From Amphimedon queenslandica (lineage: Eukaryota; Porifera; Demospongiae; Haplosclerida; Niphatidae): 55,222 nt of DNA. A program made the translations under genes and the position numbers. Where the stretch lies: positions 1 through 55,222 of the forward strand of contig NW_003546304.1 of the NCBI RefSeq assembly GCF_000090795.2. Reading direction: 5' to 3'. Every line of letters begins with the position of its first letter. The stretch's first letter is position 1. The notes beneath the pieces were generated by a model. The model was not told where the DNA came from. It did no database searches and saw nothing but the letters and a program-made list of their open reading frames with translations. Below are positions 36,801 through 47,384 of the stretch, in pieces.

Positions 36801-38690
36801 ACCAATGGTTTTATTCATTAGATAAGTCCAACTGGACTCTAGTTGAAGATAGTGCAAGTAATGAACTGGTTGTATTTAAGCCTACTCTTATTCAGGAAGG
36901 CTGGTATCGGTGTCGTGCTTTTATTGGAGATTATGTCGATTATTCTGAGCCAGCATTTTTGATAGTTCGCAGAGCAAGTTTCAGCACTATTAACTTTCCC
37001 ATTGAGTTCCTAATGGTTCTTCTTAACAGAAATCCTTCAGTACCTACTAATAACACTGACAGAATAAAGCATATGTTATACAATAAGCTAAGGAATCACA
37101 CTCTAACACATGATGATCAAATTGAAATCAAAAATTTTGAACTTTTGTATAGTCACAGTAACTCAAGAGTCACAGTTGATACTGGATTCTACTTTGAGTT
37201 TGATTATTCTATTTACATACTTATATCTGATCAAGCTGATCTTGCATTGCCTCATATGCTCAACCTCATTCAGAGCACATTAACACTTGAAGGAAAAATG
37301 GGAGACATTTACTTTGATATCAGTGATATATCATACATCTCACTGAAGCAGTCTCTATTGATTGGTAATTTACAGTATCTTTGCCCTGCTGGTCAAGGCG
37401 TAACCGATGGGAACTTTATATGCAGTAAGTGATGTGATGTCATGTATCATGTAATAATTTCAATCTTATTATTAGTTGATTGTTCTACCGGAATGTACTC
37501 AGATTTCACTGACATAGCTACGCAGTGTGTTCCATGTAAGAAAGGATCATATGGTGTTGATATTGGTCAGAGTCAATGCACATCCTGTCCAGCTGGTTAT
37601 AGTACTCTTAATGTTGGGTCCACATCAGAAGAAGAGTGCTTAAGTAAAAATAAAAAATCAAATCCTTTTTAATTAAAATAATTGTCAATATAGAGTTGTG
37701 TTTACCTGGTCAGAATTCTACTACTGGGACAGTTCCATGCCTCTCTTGTCCACCTTTCACATATGCACTCAGTGAAGGATCGATATTGTGCACAGAGTGT
37801 GATGAGAGTGCAATTACAAAAGGAATTCCTGAGTGTCAAATTCCATTTATGACTTCATCGGTTATAGATGAGCCCGATACAAGTAAGCCTATTCTCTATT
37901 TCTATGGGTTTAAAATTTGTGATTTTTTCTAACACAGCTGAGACTCCAACATTGGATTCAGAAGTAAGATACAAACACTCTTTAAACATTAAATTAATGC
38001 ATTTCTGCAATTAAAAGTGGACTTAAGCTCTGTAATTATTGTTATTTTTTGTACTAATTTGCTATAGGAAGGAACATCTAATGATGGAATCATTGCACTT
38101 TTTATAATTGTTTTCTCATTAATTGGACTGAGTAAGTACAAAATATAAGCTCAGTCTATATAAAATATTTGGTATTATATATCATTTTTATTAAATTTTT
38201 TCTATAGCTGCTATTTCACTAATAGCTATTATAACCACTGTTGTTCTTTACCGAAAGAAGAAGAGACCAGGAGTAGTCATACAACGTTCAAAACCTAGGA
38301 GAATGAAAGAACCAGGAATAAGTTTTGTGTCTAATCCACTGTTTCAACAACAAAATCGACGCGAGTCGAATAATTTTACAGACAATGGAAGGTAAAATTG
38401 ATATTATCAATATTTTGAATGAATCATATCAATTCTATGGAAACTGTAGTGTGTCGGCAGAAAGTGATATTGTAAGAGTCAATCCATTGTATCAAGGGTT
38501 TCATGCAGAAGAAGAAGATGATGAGTGTGATACCATTAATAGCTATTCACAAGTTGGTCAGTTCTTTCCTGCTCATCCAACTTTGGATCAAATCTATGAT
38601 GAAATTGAGCCTGTCAAGTTCCATCAGCATTTTGAGGGACATGATGATGATGATGAAGATGACTTCGATGATTTAATGGAAAAATTTTAA
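24840..38690 (+). CDS. Receptor R3: giant EMI-EGF-Sushi-Ig-GCC2/GCC3 type I membrane protein (47 exons)
   Basis: Start ATG 24840 (signal peptide [13 protein letters not shown]). EMI exons 24980-25105 and 25156-25250; mini-EGF 25304-25399; 32 module exons 25447-31650; Sushi exon 31737-32120; then 32212-33389, 33450-33713, 33760-33874, 33918-37424, 37476-37643, 37694-37882, 37938-37963, 38068-38131, 38208-38391, 38450-38690. Phases agree and total 10,623 nt (3,540 aa). The order is as in R1 but with 31 calcium-binding EGFs. TM is at [20 protein letters not shown]. The tail has NPLF, NPLY, YSQV, YDEI and a terminal acidic run. The final junction is AG|T (38391/38450), chosen because it alone keeps the frame. 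R3 converges with Fz-A, 127 bp apart. Function is inferred as adhesion, recognition or engulfment. Confidence 0.85.
25447..31650 (+). other. R3 array: 31 calcium-binding EGF exons plus one embedded mini-EGF
   Basis: Single-domain phase-1 exons start at 25447, 25620, 25876, 26053, 26230, 26406, 26573, 26738, 26910, 27082, 27251, 27420, 27589, [27763 mini-EGF], 28143, 28314, 28488, 28659, 28844, 29020, 29203, 29371, 29536, 29712, 29895, 30070, 30238, 30408, 30580, 30753, 31353 and 31528. Most are 123 nt with introns near 50 bp. The mini-EGF 27763-27858 (CDDSCHHC, then [13 protein letters not shown]) resembles the exon after the EMI domain, not the EGFs around it. The exon ending at 29142 uses a GC donor. 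Confidence 0.88.
31020..31245 (+). repeat. Fragment of the dispersed repeat in an R3 intron
   Basis: The intron 30876-31352 is unusually long for this array. It holds one decayed core unit: GATACATATGTTCTTATATT, then TTTGAACTGATTCCAACCAA and a TTGCTCAAAAG segment. This is the same family as at 3000-3930, inserted between two EGF exons. Confidence 0.6.
31737..33874 (+). other. R3 two Sushi domains, an EGF and the unknown cysteine-rich region
   Basis: Exon 31737-32120 encodes two Sushi modules ([12 protein letters not shown], then [14 protein letters not shown]). Exon 32212-33389 encodes an EGF ([14 protein letters not shown]) and then the region shared with R1 ([28 protein letters not shown]). 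Exons 33450-33713 and 33760-33874 complete it. Exon sizes and phases match R1. Confidence 0.75.
33918..37424 (+). other. R3 giant 3.5 kb exon: unknown region plus two Ig domains
   Basis: A 3,507-nt exon collinear with the R1 giant exon. Shared landmarks are LEELLQ followed by [10 protein letters not shown] (R1: [16 protein letters not shown]), a dibasic NKRKRS near 35758, YRWKKDG with GQYQCTV (first Ig) and [16 protein letters not shown] with GWYRCRA (second Ig). Coiled-coil-like, Gln-rich helices lie near [20 protein letters not shown]. No family is recognised for the N-terminal two thirds. Confidence 0.8.
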
Positions 38691-38817
38691 ATCTGCATTT
38701 ATTTATATTTATTTATACTGCTATAAATGTAAAGTTGTGCTATGTTAAAAAATAATGTTATATTTTTAGAAATATTATAAAAAACTTGAGCTGCAAACAC
38801 AATTTTAATAATTTTTA

Positions 38818-41140
38818 TTACACTGATGTTTCATTGGTTTTTATTAGCAATACTTTTGAAACATTTCTAACAATTGTCCTTCCACCTGTTCTCATTTTTT
38901 GCCACTTAATCACAAAATTAAGAATAGTGAGAGATACCAGACCAATTAAAAAGTACGCAACAGCACTCATGTATGGACTGTACATCTTCTCAAAAGTGCT
39001 CCTACTGCATTTTTCTGGATCATGACCAAAAGCTTCACATTCAAAGTACTGTGTTAAAGCAGCTTCAAAAGCAGGAACTCTTGCAATTACACTGCTAACA
39101 TATCCCAAGGAGAACAAACTGAACACTGAAACTGAAGTAAATATTAATATTATCTTCTTTTCAGCTGTACTCAACTGAGTACTTTTATATATTTTAGACT
39201 TCTAAAAATTACAAATTGTCAAAAACATAACTCTTGATGATTAATAGATCTAATAGCTGTACTTTTCTGATGCTCCACAGTGCTATTATTAACATAAAAA
39301 TACCAGCGCCTAGAAACAAATCGGTAGGCAGAATATTGGAATAGAACCACATCTCACTGCTAGTTGCACACATTTGAGGAGGGAAACGATTAAGATTATA
39401 TTGTACTTTTTTCACAGTAAGACCAACGATAACAGCTGGTAATGGAACCAACATACCTTTATGTAACAGGCAAGTATTTAATTATGGCTAAATCTGTTTA
39501 GTTGACTTACTAACGACAATCACTGTAGCAAGTATGTACTTGTTTCGACCTAGCCTCTCAAATCTGTTTGCTTGAAAAGGGAACAGAATTTTGTGAAAAA
39601 ATATTGCCACATTGCAGAACCACCAAAGAACCAAATTTATTAATGAGTAATGAAAAAGAGCACCTATTTACAAAAAATTATAAATAGACTTTAGCTACTT
39701 GCTTTAATATACACTTGTAGTAATGCAAGCAGACAATAAGTTATTGGCAAAATGCATGTACCTCCATATTTACAGAACAGAGTTGGGTTGTCTAGCGTTT
39801 CTAACAAACTCACTGAACTGCAGTACAAATAATCTCTACCAGCAGCAGTTATGATGATTATTGATGCTATAGTAATAATTTCACATGTAATGTATTGATA
39901 ATAGTTGCATATATATGTACCCAATATTATAATGTCAATGACTTGAAATAATATCAATATTGAAGGATACTTGAACCTAAAATAATGATAAATTACAGTC
40001 AATTTAGAAACCACAGATTTGATTTGTTTGTAACTGTGGGACTCTCAACAGCAGCTTACATCATTTTGTGGTCTTTAATGGACAAGATAATTGTTACGAT
40101 TGACAGTAAGAGAGCAATGCTAGCAGCAGTAACTTCTGAGCCTATCATTATTTGTGTTTCAGTATGAGATGATTGTTCAAATCTGTCACATCTTGGTTCA
40201 CAGATCACGTTAGTTTTAACAAAATCATCTCTGCAAGTGATGTTATTTGTAATGCTTTCATTTGAAGTAGAGAGGTTTGTGGAAAGAGCTACTATGAAAA
40301 TAAACAATCACAAGATTTCTAATTGGTATACTTACCATTAGCTTTAGGTAACTCATCACAGTTAGGCAAATCATAATCAAATTTTAGTCCCAAGTCCCAC
40401 ACATCAGCACACACTCCTTCACTTATTATAATACAATCATCTCTAGTAGCTGAATAACTTGTTCCTGTTGAGCAGTCACTCAGAGGAAACATATATTGAC
40501 AAAGAAAAGGTAATGCTACTTTAGCACAGCTTTTAAAAATAGGACTACCTAAAAGATTATGACACATAGACCAATACAGGTATTGTTTAGAGAAGGGCCT
40601 CAGGCTCAGTAGATCTACATATATATCATTTACCAATAAAGCCATTCAGTGTTTTAAGTGTGCTTTCATGTTTCATTTGCTTCTCCTCTGTCACACCAAC
40701 ATGTACACTACTTCCCTCCCTCATAGCAGCACATTCACTCCACTGAGTTAAGAAAGCCTCACAGATAGACCCAGCATATTCATAACAGTTCAATGAAGCA
40801 TTCACTTTGCTCCACTGCACTGGTATAGTGGAACAATTTATCTCAGGAAATGTTTCGTTGTAAATATCACTGATATTGCTGTTATTGGTTGAATCAAGAA
40901 TCATGGTTGAACTGATAGAAACAAATATATCCTATAAAATAAAATTTATAAGTCAACAATAATTTAATTGACACACTAGCATTGAATAAATACAAGATAT
41001 ATTTATGCCTAGTTACATTAGAAACTTACCGAAATATAATAAAATATGATTGGGAGAGAAAAAAGAGCTACAGTGACGACCAGCAAGATAGCCAAAACAA
41101 TATTTTCAAAAGTTCCAGAGTATTTCTTCGAGCAGCACAT
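38818..41140 (-). CDS. Frizzled-like class F receptor Fz-A (9 exons)
   Basis: Exons in transcript order: 41140-41030, 40931-40634, 40548-40336, 40291-40060, 39976-39921, 39866-39762, 39663-39511, 39456-39263, 39201-38818. They sum to 1,746 nt (581 aa). A signal-anchor-like N terminus (VLAILLVVTVALFSLPII) comes first. The extracellular cysteine domain (VALPFLCQYMFPLSDC, GVCADVWDLG, LPNCDELP) matches the second half of a Frizzled CRD. Seven membrane segments follow; FKYPSILILFQ after TM1 matches the Frizzled RFxYPERPIxFL region and NLVLWWF matches TM3. After TM7 the Dishevelled-binding KTxxxW motif is absent, but the C terminus is ETSV, a class I PDZ ligand like the ETTV of several Frizzleds. 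Wnt binding is not shown. It converges with R3. Confidence 0.82.
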
Positions 41141-41281
41141 CTGTACCTACTGAGATCTAGATCTAGCCTATGAAGAAACTCGATTGAGTTTAGAGAATTT
41201 GGTGCTAAAGTCTTAAAGTGAGATTTAGGAGTATTATGTAGTGTAGTATGAATTCAGTTTATAAGTTACCGAAACAAACAT

Positions 41282-41552
41282 TTATTATTCATTGTTTTGT
41301 TTACCTTGATTAACATTGTTTAGTTTTTAAATAGTTAGTCAAGACAAACAAAAATAATGACATATAGATCTATATTAGCTTAAAAATTCATTGTAATGAA
41401 AATAGTAAAACAAGGAAACAGAACTAAAAGATTGCATGTTCTTTCTGTTCTGTTTCCTTATTTTCATTTTAGTCGATTGTTACAATGTTATTATTCTTAT
41501 TTGTCCAAAAACTTAACAATGTTAATCAAGGTAAACAAAACAATGAATAATA
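41282..41552. repeat. Long imperfect inverted repeat (fold-back) upstream of Fz-A
   Basis: The left arm near 41282-41322 (ATTGTTTTGTTTACCTTGAT) pairs with the right arm near 41511-41552 (ATCAAGGTAAACAAAACAAT). Complementarity continues inward to AAGGAAACAGAAC at about 41413 facing GTTCTGTTTCCTT at about 41447. The whole ~270 bp can fold into one hairpin. It is non-coding and MITE-like; no target duplication was confirmed. Confidence 0.7.
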
Positions 41553-41772
41553 TCATAATAGGATTGCTGCAGTGGGGTCAAAATTTCAGTGTCTATTCTC
41601 AATAAAATGGTACAAAATATCATTATTCAAAAAATACAGTTTCAATGAAGAATGAATCAAAGATTCGGAGAAAAAGGAAAAAAACAAGGGCAGAATAGTA
41701 GAACATTAGAGCATTTTAAAATAGAAAATAACATAAACAACAAATTAAAATCATTAAGTGCAATGTTATTAG

Positions 41773-43697
41773 CAGCTTCTTGTCAGTGGATTGTCAAGTT
41801 GCTCAAAAATTGGGTTCTGACCCCAACTTTTGAGGAACTTGACAATTACCCTATAGTACAGGGGACTTGGGCAAAAATTACAAGGAGATAATCCTTCATT
41901 TCAAAATGTTTTTCTGATGCATATACACATTCTTATGTTGCCTAGAAAGTTTGAGTTCATTCTGATCAAAGTTAGTTTTTTGTTAAATTTGTTCTAAAAT
42001 ACAGGGATTTCAACCAAATTTTGTCAAAATAGAAAAGTTAGTAATTTTCCATTTTTATAATTTTACTTAATACACATAGGTGTTTTTATGCTGTGTTTTT
42101 AAAGCTGCTCCAAAATCAAACTCAAGTCAAGTCCCTATGCTATAGGCTAGTACATCAAAAATGACTAGGAGAAAATTCACCACTTTTAAAAGTTATTATA
42201 ATGCACATACCTGTGTAGAAAGTTTGAGTTGATGTTGATTTTGGATTTTTAAAATAAATTTTTGAATTTGCTTTAAATGCCCATGTACTAGAGTATTGTG
42301 GTGCTTGTGCTTATCAGCTCATAAAACAAGCTGTTTAGCTCACTTAACATGCTATGTGGAAACCCTAGCTGTTCTGTAATTTACATTAGAGCAGCTGATC
42401 ATTGCAAAGAGCTTTTTCCACTTGGTAAAAGCCAGGTTCTCTGCTAATTTTTACATTCATATGACCCAGATTGCATTACTTATGTTGAGCATGGTTTTAA
42501 AGACTTTTTCATTGCACTCTCTGATGCACATTGATGTCCTTATGCTATGTAGAAAGTTTGAACCAATTCTGACATCAATAATGAGTTTTACAGTATAAGC
42601 CAATTTTTTGAAAAGTATCCATAGTTTTTTTTTTAAAATGGCTCAAAAATCAACCTAATTTTTGATTACATTTTTCTGACACATATTTTATTATATGCTG
42701 TGTAAAAAGTTTGAGCTGATTTAAACTTAATTTTTTTGCCATTTTAAAACAATTCTGTACTATAGCCCGTGTTTTTTTTTCAAAAAAATGGTTCCAAAAT
42801 CACCCCAAATTTTTATTACATTTTCTGATACATATTGATGTTCTTATGCTATGTAGAAAATTTAAGCTGATTTTGATTTTGATTTTTAAAGTTACGGCCA
42901 TTTTAAGAAAGTGTCAAAAATCTGAAAAATACCCAAAGCTATAGCTCATGGATTTTTCTTTAAAATGGCTCCAAAATTACCTCAAATTTTCATTACATTT
43001 TCTGATACACATTTATGTCCTTATGCTGTGCAGAAAGTTTGAGCTGATTTTGACTTTAATTTTTCAAGTTACGGCCATTTTAAGAAAGTGCCAAAAATCT
43101 GAAAAATACCCAAGGCTATAGCCGATAGTTTTTTCCAAAAAATGGTTCCAAAATTACTCCAAATTTTTATTACATTTTTTGATACATATTGATGTTCTTA
43201 TGCTATGTAGAAATTTGAGCTGATTTTGATTTTGATTTTTAAAGTTACGGCCATTTTAAGAAAATGTCAAAAATCTGAAAAATACCCAAGGCTATAGCCC
43301 ATGGTTATTTCTAAAAAATGGCTCCAAAATTACCCCAAATTTTTATTACATTTTTGATACACATTTCTGTTCTTATGCTGTGTAGAAAGTCTGAGCTGAT
43401 TTTGACTTTAATTTTTCAAGTTACGGCCATTTTAAGAAAGTGCCAAAAATCTGAACAATACCCAAGGCTATAGCCCATAGATTTCTAGGAGAAAACTCAC
43501 CACTTTCATAGTTATTCTAATACATACATGTGTAGAAAGTTTGAGTTGATTTTGGTTAAAATCGGATTAAAAAATTTTTTTTTGAATTTGCTTTAAATGC
43601 CCATGTACTAGAGTATTGTGGTGCTTGTGCTATCAGCTCATAAAACAAGCTGTTTAGCTCACTTAACATGCTATGTGGAAACCCTAGCCGTTCTGTT
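41773..43697 (+). repeat. Expanded dispersed repeat with ~176-bp tandem core
   Basis: It opens with CTTCTTGTCAGTGGATTGTC, as at 7706. Core anchors (GAGCTGATTT or a variant) at 42713, 42864, 43041, 43217 and 43393 give a period near 176 bp. A ~110-bp block (GAATTTGCTTTAAATGCCCA to ATGCTATGTGGAAACCCTAG) flanks the array as direct repeats starting near 42265 and 43584. It lies between Fz-A and Fz-B; no coding frame of interest. Confidence 0.8.
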
Positions 43698-44027
43698 GGT
43701 CCCCCTGGCACTAAACAGAGCCTCAAGAAACTTCACACAATGCTACTCTAGGTGTCCAATGAATTGATCATAGCTAGAGAAACTTAAACTAGAGCAAGTT
43801 ACTTCAGCATTTCAGGTCAACACATAATGATACTTGATGGTTTCAATTTTAAAGTCATGATCAGTCCTTAATTGTTGCTAGACTAATAATTATTTTTACT
43901 GATGGATTATTTTATCACTGCCATTATATTATTTCAGTCATTAGTTAGAACACAAAAAATTTTAAAACATGATAGCATACCCACACAAATTTTTAGTCAG
44001 CAAAGTTTTGAATTAAGGAATAACAAT
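43698..44027. other. Spacer downstream of Fz-B
   Basis: AT-rich sequence between the end of the expanded repeat and the Fz-B stop codon. No gene or repeat was recognised. Confidence 0.45.
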
Positions 44028-47000
44028 TCAAACAGAAATTTCTGTAGTAATTGAATGTGTTATTTTTGAAAAATTATATTTTGAGAAGGACAAAACTTTT
44101 CCTCCGATTGCTTTCAATTTTTGCCACTTCACAACAAAGTTAAGAATGCTAAGGGATACAACACCCATTAAAAAGTGTGCAACAGCACCAACGACAGGAC
44201 TGTATATCTTCTCAAATCCTTTTCTGTCACACTGGCCAGGAACATGACCAAAAGCTTCACATTCAAAGTACAGTGTTAAAGCAGCCCTGAATATATGGGA
44301 TTTTGCAATAGCATCACTGGTGTATCCTAAAGAGAATGTACTAAACAATGTCACTGAAGTAAAGACTAAGACAATCTTTTTTTCAGCTGTGCTTAGTTGA
44401 GGGGTTTTATGGAGCTTGGATTTCTGAAGATAATAATCAATAAATTCATTATTGCACAAAGTGACATACTTTCCTAATATTCCACATTGCTACAATCAGC
44501 ATAACCACACCAGTACCAACAAAAAGATCAATGGGTAGAATACTTGAATAGAACCACATCTCACTGCTGCTTGTTGTGCAAATACTAGCAGGAAATCTTT
44601 GAAGATTATATTGTACTTTGTCCAGTGAAAGACCAATGATAACAGCTGGTAATGGAACCAACATACCTTTCAAAAACCAATACAATATCAATTATAATAA
44701 TTTATAATAATAGATCACTTACTACAGATAATGACTATAGCAAGTATGTACTTGTCTTGACCTAATTTTTCAATTCTGTTTGCTTGAAAGGGAAACATTA
44801 CTTTGTGAAAGAATATTGCCACGTGAAAGAACCACCAGAGAATAATGTTTATGATTGAGTAATGAAATAGAGCTCCTATTTTCGAAAAAAACGATGGGCA
44901 AGCATAAATTCTACATTCTGTGTAGTAGTCTAGATCTATTTACCTCCATACTGACAAAAAGGAGTTGGATTATTTAATGTTTCCAATAAACTCACTGAAC
45001 TGCAGTACAACCCATCTCTATTAGAGGTTTGCAAGATAACTATTGATGATATAATGATGATATCAATATCTTGGAAAAAAATCAATATGGAAGGATATTT
45101 GAACCTACATGTGAATGAAGAAAACAATGAAACTAATGAACATAGATTGCATGTAACATAAGTGCTCTAGTTGAGTTTGCCTGTAGCTCTAATTATTTAA
45201 AAATAAATTCAGCTGTTACTTTTTTACTTCCGCAAGGCATGAACAAATTCATGCATATTAATGTATTCATGCTTATGGCATAGACTAGTGGTAATGTAAC
45301 TTTTAATTTGAATAATCATGCATAATTTTAGTGGCAGTGATATCTAGTTCTACATTAAATCTATTTGACAAACTCAACCAGTGATACTAGACTATACATG
45401 ACTAGATATATGTACATTTTCTTGTAGTCCTTGATGAACAAAATTATTGTTGCAATTGACAGTATGAGAGCAATGATGGCAGCAGTCATTTCTGAACCTA
45501 TCATAATTAGTATTTCAGTATGGGGTGATTGTTCAAATCTGTCACATCTTGGTTCACAGATCAGGTTAGTTTTAACAAAGTCATCTCTGCAAGTGATGTC
45601 ATCTGTCATGCTCTCATTTATGGAAGTAGAGAGGTTTGTTGATAACATAGGAGCTACTGACATACACAATCATAACAAAAAGATATGTTACTTACCATTA
45701 GCTTTAGGTAATTTATCACAGTTAGGCAAATTATAATCGAATCTTAGTCCCAAGTCCCATACATCAGCACACACTCCTTCACTTATCATAAGACAATCAT
45801 CTCTAGTAGCTGAATAACTTGTTCCTGTTGAGCAGTCGCTCAGAGGAAACATATATTGACAAAGGAAAGGTAACGCCACTTGAGCACAGCTTTCAAAATG
45901 AACTAAAATAGCAAGAAATTGATAAGGCCAATATAAATTTTTTATTAAAAAAAATATTCATCATGCCCAATGAGCATAAATTGGGTATTTGTATACATGT
46001 ATACCGTATAGCAGAAAATTTTGGAGGCAATTAAATTTGGCAAATTTGGCATTTTGATAGCCATTCGCCAAAATAAAATCAGCCATTTTGAGCCATTATA
46101 TGCATGCTCAATGGCATGTGGCCACATAGATCTATGTGGCCACATAGATCTATGTGGCCACAAATTCGTCATATTAAAATTTGCCAATCACCAAAATTTA
46201 GCAATTTGCCAAAATATTAGTCCCTTCAAAATTTCCCTCTATACGATACATGTTTATACATGCTATGCCATGCCATGTTTATATATGCTAGATTTATGCT
46301 TATGTATACATTTTATACGTAAGCATAGTCTACAAGCATTATCAGAACAAACAGTCAACAACACCTGCTTAGTGTATTCACTGGTGTATCATACATGTCC
46401 CAAAGTTGTAGTCCCCATCCAGGTGTAAAATGCATAATTTGATTAGTTACTATCAAAATTAAGGGTATATTATCTAGTCTAGTCGCATTAAAACAGTTGG
46501 TGCATAGATTTAAATGTAGATTTGTGGTATATAAATCTCTATAATTTATATTATTTATAAGTATAATTTACCCATAAAGCCACTCAGGGCATTCAACATC
46601 CTTTCATGTTCCATCTGCTTTTCCCCTGTTATGTTAATATCAAATTTTAGATTAATGCTTCCTTCCTTCTGTATCACAGCACATTCATGCCACAGAGCCA
46701 AAAAATCCTTACAAACAGATCCAGAATATGCATGGCAGCTTAAAGTTGTATTGTCATTCCCTTTGTTCCACTGGACTGAGAAAGTGGAGCAGTTAGGCGA
46801 TGCTTCTGTGAAGTTTGATCTATTGCTGCTGTTAATTGTGCTTACTGTAGCAGGAACAAACAATATATATATCCTAAAAAGAACTAAACATTATGGAATT
46901 GAACTAAAAATAAATCTACTTGGCTCTATTTATGCAATATAAATGTAAACATCATGATGGCATAGCATAGAATGTCATAGCTCATAGCTGCATGGACTTA

Positions 47001-47115
47001 CCGAAATGTAATACACTATTATTGGAAGAGAGAAAACAGAAGCAGTAATGATTAACAAAAAAATTAAAATGATGTCCTCAATAGTTCCAGAGAAGGACTT
47101 CTTAAAGCAATTCAT
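44028..47115 (-). CDS. Frizzled-like class F receptor Fz-B (8 exons, apparent frameshift)
   Basis: Exons in transcript order: 47115-47002, 46873-46572, 45902-45696, 45656-45416, 45104-44944, 44875-44723, 44666-44470, 44423-44028. The N terminus, CRD-like region, 7TM and C-terminal EISV match Fz-A and Fz-C. Two oddities: exon 2 is 302 nt, two modulo three, where the paralogues have 298 and 274 (one modulo three). A TA-rich run just inside its acceptor therefore throws the CRD out of frame. Exon 5 is also one 161-nt exon where the paralogues have two (56 and 105 nt). All later exons are in frame and intact. Either the allele is broken, the TA-run length varies or is misassembled, or an unusual acceptor is used. 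Intron 2 is expanded by a MITE. Confidence 0.72.
46002..46248. mobile_element. MITE-like element with CGTATAGC inverted ends (copy 3)
   Basis: The left end TACCGTATAGCAGAAAATTT pairs with a right end that reverse-complements to TATCGTATAGAGGGAAATTT. Complementarity continues through GGAGGCAA / GAAGGGAC and ATTTGGCAAATTTGG / TTTGGCAAATTGC. The 247-bp element is centred on a perfect palindrome (46117-46162). It lies in intron 2 of Fz-B and is absent from Fz-A and Fz-C. Confidence 0.7.
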
Positions 47116-47384
47116 CTCAGCAGAAAAATTGTGCAACTCTTTGTATGGGCAGATTAGATCTATACTGCTGTCAATGTGGGCGTAGGTCAATTTTACTTGT
47201 ATTGGGGAAACAAAATTTTTTTGCCTCCTTGACTTTTAGAAATCTGATTTTAATTTATTTGAATGAGCAAAACAAAAAAATCAAGCAGCATAAATGATAG
47301 CATATATTTGTTCATGTAAAATGACTGGAACAAAAATAAAAAACAAGGTAACAGATTAAGGGATTGTTTACAAAAAGTACATTG
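47116..47384. other. Spacer between Fz-C and Fz-B
   Basis: About 270 bp of AT-rich sequence between the Fz-C stop and the Fz-B start, presumably holding the Fz-B promoter. I saw no clear TATA box or repeat. Confidence 0.4.

Noticed and set aside
38325-38449. R3 final exon starting upstream at 38325 as a separate ORF
   Set aside because: The frame overlaps the preceding R3 exon in another phase; splicing AG|T at 38391/38450 joins the two without a stop and gives a total divisible by three.
11203-38690. Sponge aggregation factor genes
   Set aside because: No Calx-beta repeats or Wreath-type domain were seen, and the products have a TM segment and cytoplasmic tail.
41773-43697. Regularly spaced direct repeats suggesting a CRISPR-like array
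   Set aside because: Units of ~176 bp are themselves repeated with no unique spacers, in a eukaryotic context; this is a tandem satellite-like repeat.
47116-47384. Inverted-repeat-like AACAAGGTAACAG segment resembling the fold-back at 41413
   Set aside because: Similarity is short and there is no paired arm nearby.
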